Source of the DNA: Roseiflexus castenholzii DSM 13941
Lineage (GTDB): Bacteria > Chloroflexota > Chloroflexia > Chloroflexales > Roseiflexaceae
Assembly: GCF_000017805.1 (NCBI RefSeq)
Contig: NC_009767.1
Location: 5,438,001 to 5,502,000, forward strand
Direction: 5' to 3'
DNA length: 64,000 bases
The translations under genes and the position numbers were made by a program. The notes under the pieces are model-generated. The model made no database searches and was not told the origin of the DNA. It saw only the letters and a list, made by a program, of their open reading frames with translations. Position 1 is the stretch's first letter; the number at the start of each line of letters is the position of its first letter. Of this stretch, positions 44,495 through 52,620 are shown piece after piece.

Positions 44495-45810
44495 AACGCA
44501 CCCCCCTCCCGCAACCGGGTCGCCACGCGCTGCGCCACATCATCGAGTTCGCTCAGGGTCCGAAACGTGAAGGTGGTGACCGGTGAGGGTTCCGGCGGGG
44601 CCGGCTCAGGCGCCGGTGTAGGTGTCTGCTGGGCCTGGGTTTGCTCTTCCTGCTCCCACCACTTTTTTGCTTTGTCGTACAATTGTTTTTCCTGTTTGCC
44701 GTACTTTCGTCCTTGACTCTCGATAAAGCTTTGGTACTCCGCTTCGGATTTCAGGGTGCCATCTTCACGCCGCAGGTCGGGGTGGAGTCGGGTCGGTGAT
44801 TCGAGGTAGCGGGCCAGTTCAGATGGCTGTGGTGCTGACGGAGCAACAGTCGGCGCCGTCTCCCCGGCCAGTTTGGCGCGGAGGACAAGTTTACCCTCGC
44901 CGGCCAGTTGCTCTTCAACGGCACCAAATCCGCTGCTGGTCTTGGCGCCAAAGCCGTAGGTGGTGAGCATCGCACGCACACCTTCGGCCACGGCGTGCAG
45001 ATCGTCCGCTATCCCGGCGCGTCTATCGTCATCAGATTGTCCGAATGGACCAAACGGCACGTAGAGCAAAAAGAAATCGCCTTGCGCGCCCTGCGGCACG
45101 CATTCCAGCAAGATCGGCCCCCGCGCCCCGACGCCGGTCGTGCGGTCGTGGGGATTGATCACCTCCAGACGAGCCTTGTCGAAGAAGGTTGGGAAAAAGG
45201 TGAGGCGGCCGGCAACAAAGTCGCTTTCGGCTGCTCTGACATTACCGAACAATCGTACCATTTGCGTATCCCTGGCTTCATCATCGAGCGTGGTGTATCC
45301 GCGCAGTTGCCGCATAGCAGAACGCAGCGCGCCTTTCCAACCTGATGCAGCGACGTAGGGTATCTTGAAAACCCGCTCTTTTTTAAGCGGATTGTCGAGC
45401 AGGTGAAACATCTGGTCGTCGCGGCTGAGGTACGGTTGGCGGAGGGTGAAGGAAACGTGGAGCGCCCATGAGCCGGGTGGGGAATACGTGAGATCGGGCA
45501 ACACCGGCTCTAGCCCTAAGCGCTGCATCCAGGCGCGTCGTTGCTGGAAAAACGCCTGCGCCCGTTGTTCAACCCACAAGCGGTAGCCGCCGTTCTGAGT
45601 GCGCGTGCCGCTGCGTGCACGTTCGAGGTGCTTGGTTATCATCGCCTGCGCCAGAATGTCAAACCGGGCGACCGGGTCCTCAAGCAGCGCCAGATCGGGC
45701 CAGCCGGGCGGCAAATCGTTGGTCTCACCGGCCAACCATAGCACAGCCAGGGATTGCGCCGTCATGGCAACGAGCGGAAAAGGGAATCGGGCATAGAAGT
45801 CGTGGGTCAT
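44491..45810 (-). CDS. type III CRISPR RAMP protein, Cmr6/Cas7-like, with charged tail
   Basis: A 439-residue protein. The RAMP core is at about residues 125-315: VSFTLRQPYLSRDD, KIPYVAASGWKGALRSAMRQ, LFGNVRAAESDFVAGRLTFF, RTTGVGARGPILLE and the Gly-rich loop TYGFGAKTSSGFGAVE. The last 120 residues are low-complexity (Pro/Gln/Glu) with a predicted helix, unusual for RAMPs. The start at 45810 overlaps the TOPRIM-like gene stop (ATGA); the stop overlaps the cas10-like start. Cmr6 is my best guess. Confidence 0.75.
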   Translation of the reverse strand: MTHDFYARFPFPLVAMTAQSLAVLWLAGETNDLPPGWPDLALLEDPVARFDILAQAMITKHLERARSGTRTQNGGYRLWVEQRAQAFFQQRRAWMQRLGLEPVLPDLTYSPPGSWALHVSFTLRQPYLSRDDQMFHLLDNPLKKERVFKIPYVAASGWKGALRSAMRQLRGYTTLDDEARDTQMVRLFGNVRAAESDFVAGRLTFFPTFFDKARLEVINPHDRTTGVGARGPILLECVPQGAQGDFFLLYVPFGPFGQSDDDRRAGIADDLHAVAEGVRAMLTTYGFGAKTSSGFGAVEEQLAGEGKLVLRAKLAGETAPTVAPSAPQPSELARYLESPTRLHPDLRREDGTLKSEAEYQSFIESQGRKYGKQEKQLYDKAKKWWEQEEQTQAQQTPTPAPEPAPPEPSPVTTFTFRTLSELDDVAQRVATRLREGGAL

Positions 45811-46511
45811 AGTAATGCATCCCATGCAGCAATAAGCGGCGCAAACACGCTCCGCAATTCTTGTTCATCGGCGTTTTCAATGACGTCTCGCGCGAACCAG
45901 ACGTGGGATTGGCGATATTGAAACACGGTGATGTAGGCGTAGATCCATGATTTCGCATGACTCCAAGTAATACCGTTCTTTTGCATAAGATCGGGCAACT
46001 CCTGCTCGGTTTTGGTCAGGAGCGCGTTTGAAGGAATCTGCACACGTGCCAGGCATTGGGCAAGATTTGTTTTGCCATTACCTTGCAACAGCATAAGTAT
46101 ATATCCGTCAAAGTCCTTGCGGGCAATTCCCGTTATAGAGGCATTTGACACGTGGAGCATCACGTGCAGGTTTGGATCACGATGCTCGAACAGGTTGTTA
46201 TGGTGTTGGTTTGGATTGAACTGAAGACCAAGCCTTTGGCCGATGACATGTGCCCGATCCTGAGCCGTGGCTGCATCTTCCTGGTCAAAAATAAGGAGGA
46301 GACGCTCCTGGTTACCGGAGGCGCGTAAGGTAGGTATGAGTTCGTTTTCAAGCGCTTGTATCACCTGTTCGAAACCTTCGCGCTCACCCATACTTCGCCA
46401 TTGTGGTGGTTGGGGCCGTCCCTTTGCTGAGAGAATGCCGCGCTTGTATAATACCCGCCCCACTTCTCGCTCGGTTGCGCCTTCGGTGACAACGTGGATG
46501 ATGGTGGTCAT
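45807..46511 (-). CDS. TOPRIM-like (DUF4276-related) protein inside the cmr operon
   Basis: A 234-residue protein starting MTTIIHVVTEGATEREVGRV, with the conserved Glu of the TOPRIM first strand in TEGATE. ERLLLIFDQEDAATAQDRA supplies the acidic strand end. GIARKDFDGYILMLLQGNGK and the SHAKSWIYAYITVFQYRQSH segment follow. It is diverged from the second copy at 37351-38025 but has the same partner and order. It overlaps the ATPase stop and the RAMP start by four bases each, so it is made with the CRISPR complex. The nuclease role is inferred. Confidence 0.65.
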   Translation of the reverse strand: MTTIIHVVTEGATEREVGRVLYKRGILSAKGRPQPPQWRSMGEREGFEQVIQALENELIPTLRASGNQERLLLIFDQEDAATAQDRAHVIGQRLGLQFNPNQHHNNLFEHRDPNLHVMLHVSNASITGIARKDFDGYILMLLQGNGKTNLAQCLARVQIPSNALLTKTEQELPDLMQKNGITWSHAKSWIYAYITVFQYRQSHVWFARDVIENADEQELRSVFAPLIAAWDALL

Positions 46512-48124
46512 TCACGTTCCTCCCGAATGCTCAACAGGCGTGTCAGCGGTGAAGCCAGTTCGTCTTCTTCAATCAGGCGCGGATCACCAAAGAAATCGAA
46601 CCATCCGCCGAGCGCTTTGCCAATAAATGGACGCACGTGCAACTGTCCATCCTTCAGGTTGAGATGCAACGTGCTGATCTGATCCGGTTGCATGGCCGGT
46701 TGTTGATCAAGATAGAGAATCAGCCACGCCAGAACTTCCAGACTCTGGGTAGTGATGCATACTTGAATCGGCTTTTGAGCAACAATATCGGCTACGCTGC
46801 GCAACAGACGGTTGAGCGTTGCTGCGTGCATATACACCTCTGGCTCCTCCCACAAGAGCAAGCCGGGATGATCGTCATCAACCGTCGCGGCTAAGGCGGT
46901 GAGGGCAGCGAGCAACTTGAACGCATGACGGGCGCCGTCACCGAACTGATCGATGGCCAGCGGCGTTCGGTTCGGAAAGCGCACATAGCCGGTTCGGCCC
47001 GGTTGGTCGTCGGGCGCGTCAAGCACCTCAATCTTGGCTCCCTTCAGTGCCGGAAACACCTGCGCCATCCGCTCGGCAAGCGTTTCGTGCCAGTCCTTGA
47101 CGTTGTGATAGGCCCACTTGGCAAAGTGGTCGGTGAAATGGCTATTCGCCGTCTGTGAGGAAAAGAACACGACCTGCTGCGGCTGTGGTCGTCGTCCTTG
47201 CGTGACCCAGACCGCCAGGCGATCAATGGGTTCCTGTCGATCCCAACGGTACACCCAGTCCGGTTCCCAGAGGTAGTGCCAATCGGAGATCGGCGTCGTG
47301 GTCGTGTCGGTGGCTGCGCTGCCCACCTCCTCTGCTTCGGTCGCTGTACCGGTTGTTAGTGTCGGTGCGGCGGTGGTCGTGTCGGTGGCTGCGCTGCCCA
47401 CCTCCTCTGCTTCGGTCGCTGTACCGGTTATTGGTGTCGGTGCGGCGGTGGTCGTGTCGGTGGTCGTGTCAGTGGTCGTGTCGGTGGTCGTGTCAGTGGC
47501 TGCGCTGCCCACCTCCTCTGCTTCGGTCGCTGTACCGGTTATTGGTGTCGGTGCGGCGGTGGTCGTGTCGGTGGCTGCGCCGGCAGGTCTGACTCCGGCC
47601 TCGGCAATCGTGGGTGGGATCATACTGGGGTCAAGCGTCGTTGGCTGCGGCAGGGTGAACATCGCAATGCGGGCAATATCTTCCTTGCGAAACGCATACA
47701 CATCCTGCTCACCCCAGTCCGGTAGTGGTGCGGCCAGCCGAAAGGAGTTCCACGGAGGGGCGCCATCGCTATTCGGCACACGGCGCAAGTTGATCTCCAA
47801 CCCGCCTTCTGGTGTCACCACCGCCGGATTGCCGGCCCACTCGCCGTGCTTGCCATGACGTTGGCGCAAGTATGGCAGCGGCTCGTAGCCCAGCAGATCG
47901 CTGCGCGCCGATGTCGTCGCTCTGAGCACACCGGTCTCGGCAGGCAGCAGATCGTCGCGGATGAACTGAACCGGTCGCCCACTCGTTGCGCTCAGGTAGA
48001 GCAGTTCGAGGATGGCGGTCTTGCCGCTGTTGTTTGGTCCGATAAACAGATTAAATTTCCGCAGATGGTTGAGATCGCCCTGGCGAATGCCACGGAAGCG
48101 ATGAATAACGATACGCTCGATCAT
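46508..48124 (-). CDS. SMC/OLD-like AAA ATPase embedded in the cmr operon
   Basis: A 538-residue ATPase. The N-terminus MIERIVIHRFRGIRQGDLNH and Walker A GPNNSGKTAILELL (about residues 29-42) are typical of AAA_15/21 proteins. A signature-like QFGDGARHAFKLLAAL, Walker B GLLLWEEPEVYMH and ITTQSLEVLAWL follow. Residues about 190-285 are a Thr-rich insert of 25-residue repeats. It overlaps cmr1 and the TOPRIM-like gene by four bases each (ATGA). OLD and PARIS systems pair such ATPases with TOPRIM nucleases. Its place between cas genes suggests a role tied to CRISPR interference. Confidence 0.82.
   Translation of the reverse strand: MIERIVIHRFRGIRQGDLNHLRKFNLFIGPNNSGKTAILELLYLSATSGRPVQFIRDDLLPAETGVLRATTSARSDLLGYEPLPYLRQRHGKHGEWAGNPAVVTPEGGLEINLRRVPNSDGAPPWNSFRLAAPLPDWGEQDVYAFRKEDIARIAMFTLPQPTTLDPSMIPPTIAEAGVRPAGAATDTTTAAPTPITGTATEAEEVGSAATDTTTDTTTDTTTDTTTAAPTPITGTATEAEEVGSAATDTTTAAPTLTTGTATEAEEVGSAATDTTTTPISDWHYLWEPDWVYRWDRQEPIDRLAVWVTQGRRPQPQQVVFFSSQTANSHFTDHFAKWAYHNVKDWHETLAERMAQVFPALKGAKIEVLDAPDDQPGRTGYVRFPNRTPLAIDQFGDGARHAFKLLAALTALAATVDDDHPGLLLWEEPEVYMHAATLNRLLRSVADIVAQKPIQVCITTQSLEVLAWLILYLDQQPAMQPDQISTLHLNLKDGQLHVRPFIGKALGGWFDFFGDPRLIEEDELASPLTRLLSIREERE
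47296..47580. repeat. 75-bp in-frame tandem repeat inside the ATPase gene
   Basis: GTGGCTGCGCTG starts at 47310, 47385 and 47496, and a variant at 47571. The spacings are 75, 111 and 75; the extra 36 bases are three 12-base units coding TDTT. All lengths keep the frame. The product is a run of ATDTTTAAPTPITGTATEAE-type units. Confidence 0.9.
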
Positions 48125-49191
48125 AGGTTCTCCAGCACATTCAGCAACTGGTCGGTAGTCTGAGGCCGCATCGTGTCCATTGTACCCCCGGTCACGCCCA
48201 GGGTCTGGTTCACGATGGCGGCATTGCTCAACAGTTGCCAGACCGGTTCAGGTTCGACCCCGCTCAGCCATGCCGAGCCGCGAATCTCCCAGCCATTAGT
48301 ACGCGGGTATGCCCAACTGACGGCAACTTTCCCACGGATTCGGTCAGTAGCAACGCGCCCCCAGAACGTGTGTTCGTCTTCCCACGAAGGTTGCCAGTGC
48401 TGAAAACGCCATGCGTTCTTGAGCACCGGCGGGACGGGTACGGTTCGGGCGGCAAAGGGACGCACCTGCGCCACCACCCGTTCAAATCCTCCGATGCGAC
48501 TCCACCATGCCTTGTCGGGCGGCTGAAAGCGATAGCGGAAAAAACCAAAGCGACGCAGGTCGGGGAGGTCAGCATTGGGTGCAGATGAGTTGTTGCCAAA
48601 CGATTGTGCTGCTTGTCGCCACGACCAGTCGTTCAGATTGTTCTTGACCGCATCCCAGTTTTGAATGGCTATCACTCCATACCCAAGTTGCGGCTTGGCT
48701 CCGAGACTGCCCCAACGTTCTACGAAGCGGAACAATGCGAGTAAGTGTTTCACACTTGTCGCATCGCCGTGGATGCGGAGGGTGAAGGTGCCCATCCTTC
48801 CCGGTGGTAGAAACCAGCCCCGGTTGCGTCCCGGCGGGCGAATATTCAGTGGTTGATTGCCTGCCCAGAGCGGAGCGGTTTGATCGTTTACCACCTCAAG
48901 CCGAAACCGCCGCCGCCATCCAGTTGCGCCGAAGAGTTGGCACACATCGCACAAGCCGGCGTCACGTAACCGCTGACGCTCATCAGTTGCCGTGCTCTTC
49001 TGGTATTTCTCGGCATCGAACCGGCATTCGCCCTTGCTCGGATCGCAGGCTGTTCCACCAAGCCCACGCACGATGGCTTCGTACCACCAGCGCAGGCTGC
49101 CGAGGATGCCGGTTTCGTGGATACGGTCAACCTTTCCCGGTTCTACGCCGCCGGTCCATAGTGGGGTGAGGGTGCTGATTGTTAGTTCCAT
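48121..49191 (-). CDS. cmr1: Cmr1-like RAMP protein
   Basis: A 356-residue RAMP, first gene of the operon. MELTISTLTPLWTGG, then GILGSLRWWYEAIVRGLGG and TACDPSKGECRF are the Cmr1 signature; LCDVCQLFGATGWRRRF follows, and GSLGAKPQLGYGVIAI is the Gly-rich loop. Cmr1 is a cap subunit of type III-B complexes. ATG 49191 matches the family start; the longer frame from 49275 adds 28 unrelated residues. Its stop overlaps the ATPase start. A broken second copy is at 33960-34561. Confidence 0.88.
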   Translation of the reverse strand: MELTISTLTPLWTGGVEPGKVDRIHETGILGSLRWWYEAIVRGLGGTACDPSKGECRFDAEKYQKSTATDERQRLRDAGLCDVCQLFGATGWRRRFRLEVVNDQTAPLWAGNQPLNIRPPGRNRGWFLPPGRMGTFTLRIHGDATSVKHLLALFRFVERWGSLGAKPQLGYGVIAIQNWDAVKNNLNDWSWRQAAQSFGNNSSAPNADLPDLRRFGFFRYRFQPPDKAWWSRIGGFERVVAQVRPFAARTVPVPPVLKNAWRFQHWQPSWEDEHTFWGRVATDRIRGKVAVSWAYPRTNGWEIRGSAWLSGVEPEPVWQLLSNAAIVNQTLGVTGGTMDTMRPQTTDQLLNVLENL

Positions 49192-49458
49192 ACGTTTTGT
49201 GCCGGTTTCTATAGGTTCGACGCGGTCGATCTTCAGGTGTTGCCTTCGAGGTACGTTGATAATATCACGGTTCACAATCGGACGATGTACTGATATTGTG
49301 CCATATCTGCCTGCGGTATGACAACGTGTACCGACTTCACAGGCTCGGTCGGGCGACGGTTGTGGATTGGGAGGCGATCACGCAACGGGTTGGGTCTGGA
49401 CGACACGATGACGGGCAGAAGTTGCGCATTCACATCCGCGCCCCCACCCGCCGGAAAC

Positions 49459-49996
49459 CCGTCGAGCCGAATGAACGAAGGGCGCTGATGCACCCTCGTC
49501 CGCGCACGCAGGCGTTCCTGAGAGCACGGGCGTCCTGTCCGCCCGAGACCTGCACGCATTCGCATCCCCAGCACTGGTCCCACGCACACGGACGTTCCTG
49601 GGGGCACGGGCATCCCGCCCGCCTGAGACCCGTGCGCATTCGCATTCCCCGCACTGGTCCCACGCACGCGGACACGTTCCTGGGGGCACGGGCATCCCCA
49701 CCCGCCCGAGACCCGCACGCATTCGCATTCCCCGCACTGGTCCCACGCACGCGGACACGTTCCTGGGGGCACGGGCATCCCCGCCCGCCCGAGACCCGTG
49801 CGCATTCGCATTCCCCGCACTGGTCCCACGCACGCGGACACGTTCCTGGGGGCACGGGCATCCCCACCCGCCCGAGACCCGCACGCATTCGCATTCCCCA
49901 CACCGGTCCCACGCACGCGGACACGTTCCTGGGGGCACGGGCATCCCCACCCACCCAAGACCCGTCGAGCCGAATGAACGAAGGGCGCTGATGCCC
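49459..49996. repeat. 83-bp minisatellite, about six copies, flanked by direct repeats
   Basis: GTTCCTG(G/A) starts at 49512, 49594, 49676, 49759, 49842 and 49925, a period of 82-83. Each unit holds GGGCACGGGCATCCC, CCGAGACCCG, GCATTCGCATTCCCC and GGTCCCACGCACGCGGACAC. The block is flanked by direct repeats starting GTCGAGCCGAATGAACGAAG at about 49461 and 49964. Units are near-identical throughout. It lies between the cmr operon promoter region and the amylase gene. Long frames on both strands are artefacts. Confidence 0.9.
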
Positions 49997-50023
49997 CTGT
50001 CCGGGCGGCGCTGCATGGTCAAC

Positions 50024-50050
50024 GTAGCGCACGATTAATTAATCGTGCGC
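50024..50050. repeat. isolated REP-like perfect palindrome with GTAG foot
   Basis: GTAG at 50024-50027 leads into a perfect 24-base palindrome (50027-50050) with arms GCGCACGATTAA. It has the same layout as the REP arrays but a different stem, and lies 18 bases from the amylase stop. It could also act as a terminator for that operon. Confidence 0.7.
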
Positions 50051-50067
50051 CACGCCATTCCATCCCC

Positions 50068-51849
50068 TCATCTCCCCAACCCAACAATCACCGCGCGCTG
50101 CGGCGGAATCTCAGGCAGCGCATACGCGCTGATTGACCCGTTGGCGCCGACGATGAGCGGCGACAGGTTTCCACTGCCGAAGAGCAGTTCAGGGGTGTAG
50201 GCGCCGGGATCGAGATTGCTCTGCGCAGTCGAGAGGGTCACGCCGGAGAGCGGGTTGGCGCTGAAGTTGATCACCACCAGCGCCGCGTCGTCGCCGCTGC
50301 GCCGCAGGAACGCCGCTGCGCCGCCGGTCGCGTTCAGCGCGGTGAAATCGCCCTTGCCGAGCGCCGGACGGGTGGTGTGCAACCGGATGAGGGTCCGATA
50401 GACGTTGAGCAGCGAGTCGGGATCGGTATCCTGCGCGGCGACGTTGACCGTCGGGAAATCGCTCTGGGGCGCCTGCCAGGGCGAACCGGTCGTGAATCCC
50501 GCTCCCGGTTCGCCCGTCCACTGCATCGGCGTGCGGATGCGCTCATCCGGTTTGGCGCCCGTCATACCGATCTCCTCGCCATAGTACACAAATGGGAGAC
50601 CCGGAAGAGTCAGCAGGGCGATGGCCGCAACGCGCGCCTTACCGGCATCGCCGCCGAGGACAGTCATCACCCGTTCCTGGTCGTGGTTGGTGAGGAATGG
50701 CGCCCAACGCTGGTATGGAAGGCGCATGAGCGCATCTTCCACCGCCGTCAGGTACGGTCCCGGCGCGCCGGTGTTGGCGGAGCGCAAGATTCCTTCCGCA
50801 ACGCCAAACTCGAAGTAGGTGTCGAGTTGGTCGGGATAGTAGGCGTCAAGCGACCCGGCGCGCCCGCCGAAGACTTCGCCAACGGTGAACGCTCCCGGTT
50901 TGATGCGCTCGATGGCTGCCTCGAATGAGCGCATCCAGGCATGGGTTTCGCGCGTGCCTTCCTGCTCGGAACCGTTTTCCACAATGTGCTTGATCGCATC
51001 GAGGCGGAACCCATCGACTCCCATCTCGTTCAGCCAGAAGGCGGCGATCTTCTCCGCTTCAGCGACGACTTCCGGGTTGCGGTAGTTCAGATCGGGCATT
51101 TCGGCGACGAAAACGCCATAGTAGTACTCGTTGCGCGCCGGTGAACGGTGCCAGACCTGTTGCCCCCACGGTCCGCGGTAGCCGGGATCGACCGGCGACC
51201 AGATGTACCAGTCGCGATAGGGAGATGCAGGATCGTTCAGCGCCGAGATAAACCAGGGATGCGCGCTGGATGTGTGGTTCAACACTAGATCGACGATCAC
51301 CCGGATGCCGCGCCGGTTCGCCTCTGCCACAAGACGCTTGAAATCGTCGTTTGTGCCATAATCTTTTTCGATGGCGTTATAGTCGATGACATCGTAACCG
51401 TGGTAGCTGGCGGCTTCCGCCACCGGCATCAGCCAGATACAGTTGGCGCCAAGGTCGGAACCGCCGGTTGGATCGCCATCGTTGATGTAGTCGAGTTTTG
51501 CGATCAGCCCGTTGATATCGCCGATCCCATCGCCGTCGCTGTCGTAGAACGAGCGCACGAAGATTTCATAGCACACGGCGGTGTCCCACCATCCGGCCGG
51601 CAACGGTCGCGGTTCCGCAGTCGGTCCGAGGGTGATAGTCGGAAACAGGGTCGGCAGTGGGACGGTGGGGGTCGCCTCTGCGGGAGAGGGCGCATTCGCC
51701 GCCATGGTGGCGAGCAGCGCTGCTTCTTCGCTTAACGGCGTAGCGGAAGGTGCGGCAGGCGGTGTGGCAGTTGGCGGAACTGCCGCAGAAGGCGCACCGC
51801 ACCCAACGATGATAAGAACGATGATCAGAAAGAGTGCGCGTGCTTTCAT
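50068..51849 (-). CDS. GH13 alpha-amylase-family lipoprotein
   Basis: A 593-residue glycoside hydrolase. The signal peptide ends in a lipobox (LIIVGCGA), and a Pro/Thr/Ala-rich linker of about 60 residues leads to the (beta/alpha)8 barrel. Catalytic residues: nucleophile Asp in GFRLDAIKHI, acid Glu in TVGEVFGG, and the third Asp in LTNHDQERV. VDLVLNHTSS is conserved region I. GLPFVYYGEEIGMTG and RTPMQW suggest an alpha-glucosidase, trehalose synthase or oligo-glucosidase type. It is anchored outside the cell. Its start overlaps the upstream photolyase-domain gene by four bases. Confidence 0.9.
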   Translation of the reverse strand: MKARALFLIIVLIIVGCGAPSAAVPPTATPPAAPSATPLSEEAALLATMAANAPSPAEATPTVPLPTLFPTITLGPTAEPRPLPAGWWDTAVCYEIFVRSFYDSDGDGIGDINGLIAKLDYINDGDPTGGSDLGANCIWLMPVAEAASYHGYDVIDYNAIEKDYGTNDDFKRLVAEANRRGIRVIVDLVLNHTSSAHPWFISALNDPASPYRDWYIWSPVDPGYRGPWGQQVWHRSPARNEYYYGVFVAEMPDLNYRNPEVVAEAEKIAAFWLNEMGVDGFRLDAIKHIVENGSEQEGTRETHAWMRSFEAAIERIKPGAFTVGEVFGGRAGSLDAYYPDQLDTYFEFGVAEGILRSANTGAPGPYLTAVEDALMRLPYQRWAPFLTNHDQERVMTVLGGDAGKARVAAIALLTLPGLPFVYYGEEIGMTGAKPDERIRTPMQWTGEPGAGFTTGSPWQAPQSDFPTVNVAAQDTDPDSLLNVYRTLIRLHTTRPALGKGDFTALNATGGAAAFLRRSGDDAALVVINFSANPLSGVTLSTAQSNLDPGAYTPELLFGSGNLSPLIVGANGSISAYALPEIPPQRAVIVGLGR

Positions 51850-52298
51850 TGGTCGTCGAAGAGCGGCAACTGGCCAAAAGCGTACTTCTCCGCCGTTGCC
51901 CAGTAGCGTGAGAAGCGGCGAAGGTCCAGGCGCCCAGTATACGCCAGAAATGGCTCGACCGGCAACACGGCGACGGGGAGTGCATCCCGCAGGCGATCAC
52001 AGATGGCGCGGAAGCGCGGGCTGGGGCTGAAGGCAGTGGCGACTCCGTCGGCGGCGTGCTCGCGGGCGAAAGCCAGCACCTCGCTCGCAACATCGCCGCG
52101 CCGGATGACGACCGGCAACTCCAGCAGGCACTCGTAGATGAAGACGATCCGTTTCAGCGAAATTCGCCATTCTTCCAGCAGGGCATCGTCCCACACCCAA
52201 ATTGCCGGTGCGCCGGGATGCGCCTGAAGCGCCGGTCCGTATGGACTCAGGCAATCGCCGTGCACCCAGACAATGGGACGGATGAATTGTGGTGTCAT
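51846..52298 (-). CDS. stand-alone photolyase N-terminal (antenna/Rossmann) domain
   Basis: A 150-residue protein resembling the alpha/beta N-domain of photolyases and cryptochromes: IVWVHGDCLSPYGPALQAHP, AIWVWDDALLEEWRISLKRI and RGDVASEVLAFAREHAADGV, ending in YTGRLDLRRFSRYWATAEKY. There is no FAD-binding part. That part is encoded separately at 53582-54394 in the same operon, with an acyltransferase gene between. It probably forms a two-protein cryptochrome or photolyase. ATG 52298 is used because the longer frame runs through repeats. It overlaps the amylase start by four bases. Confidence 0.7.
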   Translation of the reverse strand: MTPQFIRPIVWVHGDCLSPYGPALQAHPGAPAIWVWDDALLEEWRISLKRIVFIYECLLELPVVIRRGDVASEVLAFAREHAADGVATAFSPSPRFRAICDRLRDALPVAVLPVEPFLAYTGRLDLRRFSRYWATAEKYAFGQLPLFDDQ

Positions 52299-52376
52299 GG
52301 TTTTTTCCCCATCGTTGGGGCAGGTCTCAGACCTGCCCCAACGATGGGGCGTCTCGCAGACCCGCCCCCCGCCGGG

Positions 52377-52470
52377 GCGTCTCGCAGACCCGCCCCCTCC
52401 ATCGTCGTCGTCATTCATTACCAATCGCAATTGCGACCGGATACCCGTGCCTGTCGGCGTGCTGGGGCGC
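52377..52470. repeat. duplicate of the acyltransferase gene's 3' end
   Basis: About 95 bases here match 52587-52680 (offset 210) with about one mismatch; the second copy includes the last 20 codons of the acyltransferase gene. Around it are short CTCGCAGACC-type repeats. Together they account for the 322-base gap between the two genes. Confidence 0.85.
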
Positions 52471-52620
52471 CGGTCGCCCCTCTCCCGCGTGCGGGAGAGG
52501 GGTAGGGGGTGAGGGAAAAAACGGCGCTTCCCAATGCCCTGCATGCCCGCAATGCGCATGCGTGCCGTCCGCCCTTGAACCCGTCGGCGTCTCGCAGACC
52601 CGCCCCCTCCATCGTCGTCG

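Noticed and set aside
49459..49996. Possible CRISPR array with an 83-bp period upstream of the cmr operon
   Set aside because: Units are conserved along their full length with no unique spacers, and the unit is longer than usual.
49272..50032. Gly/Arg-rich frames of 200-231 residues on both strands
   Set aside because: They are read through the 83-bp minisatellite and have no independent support.
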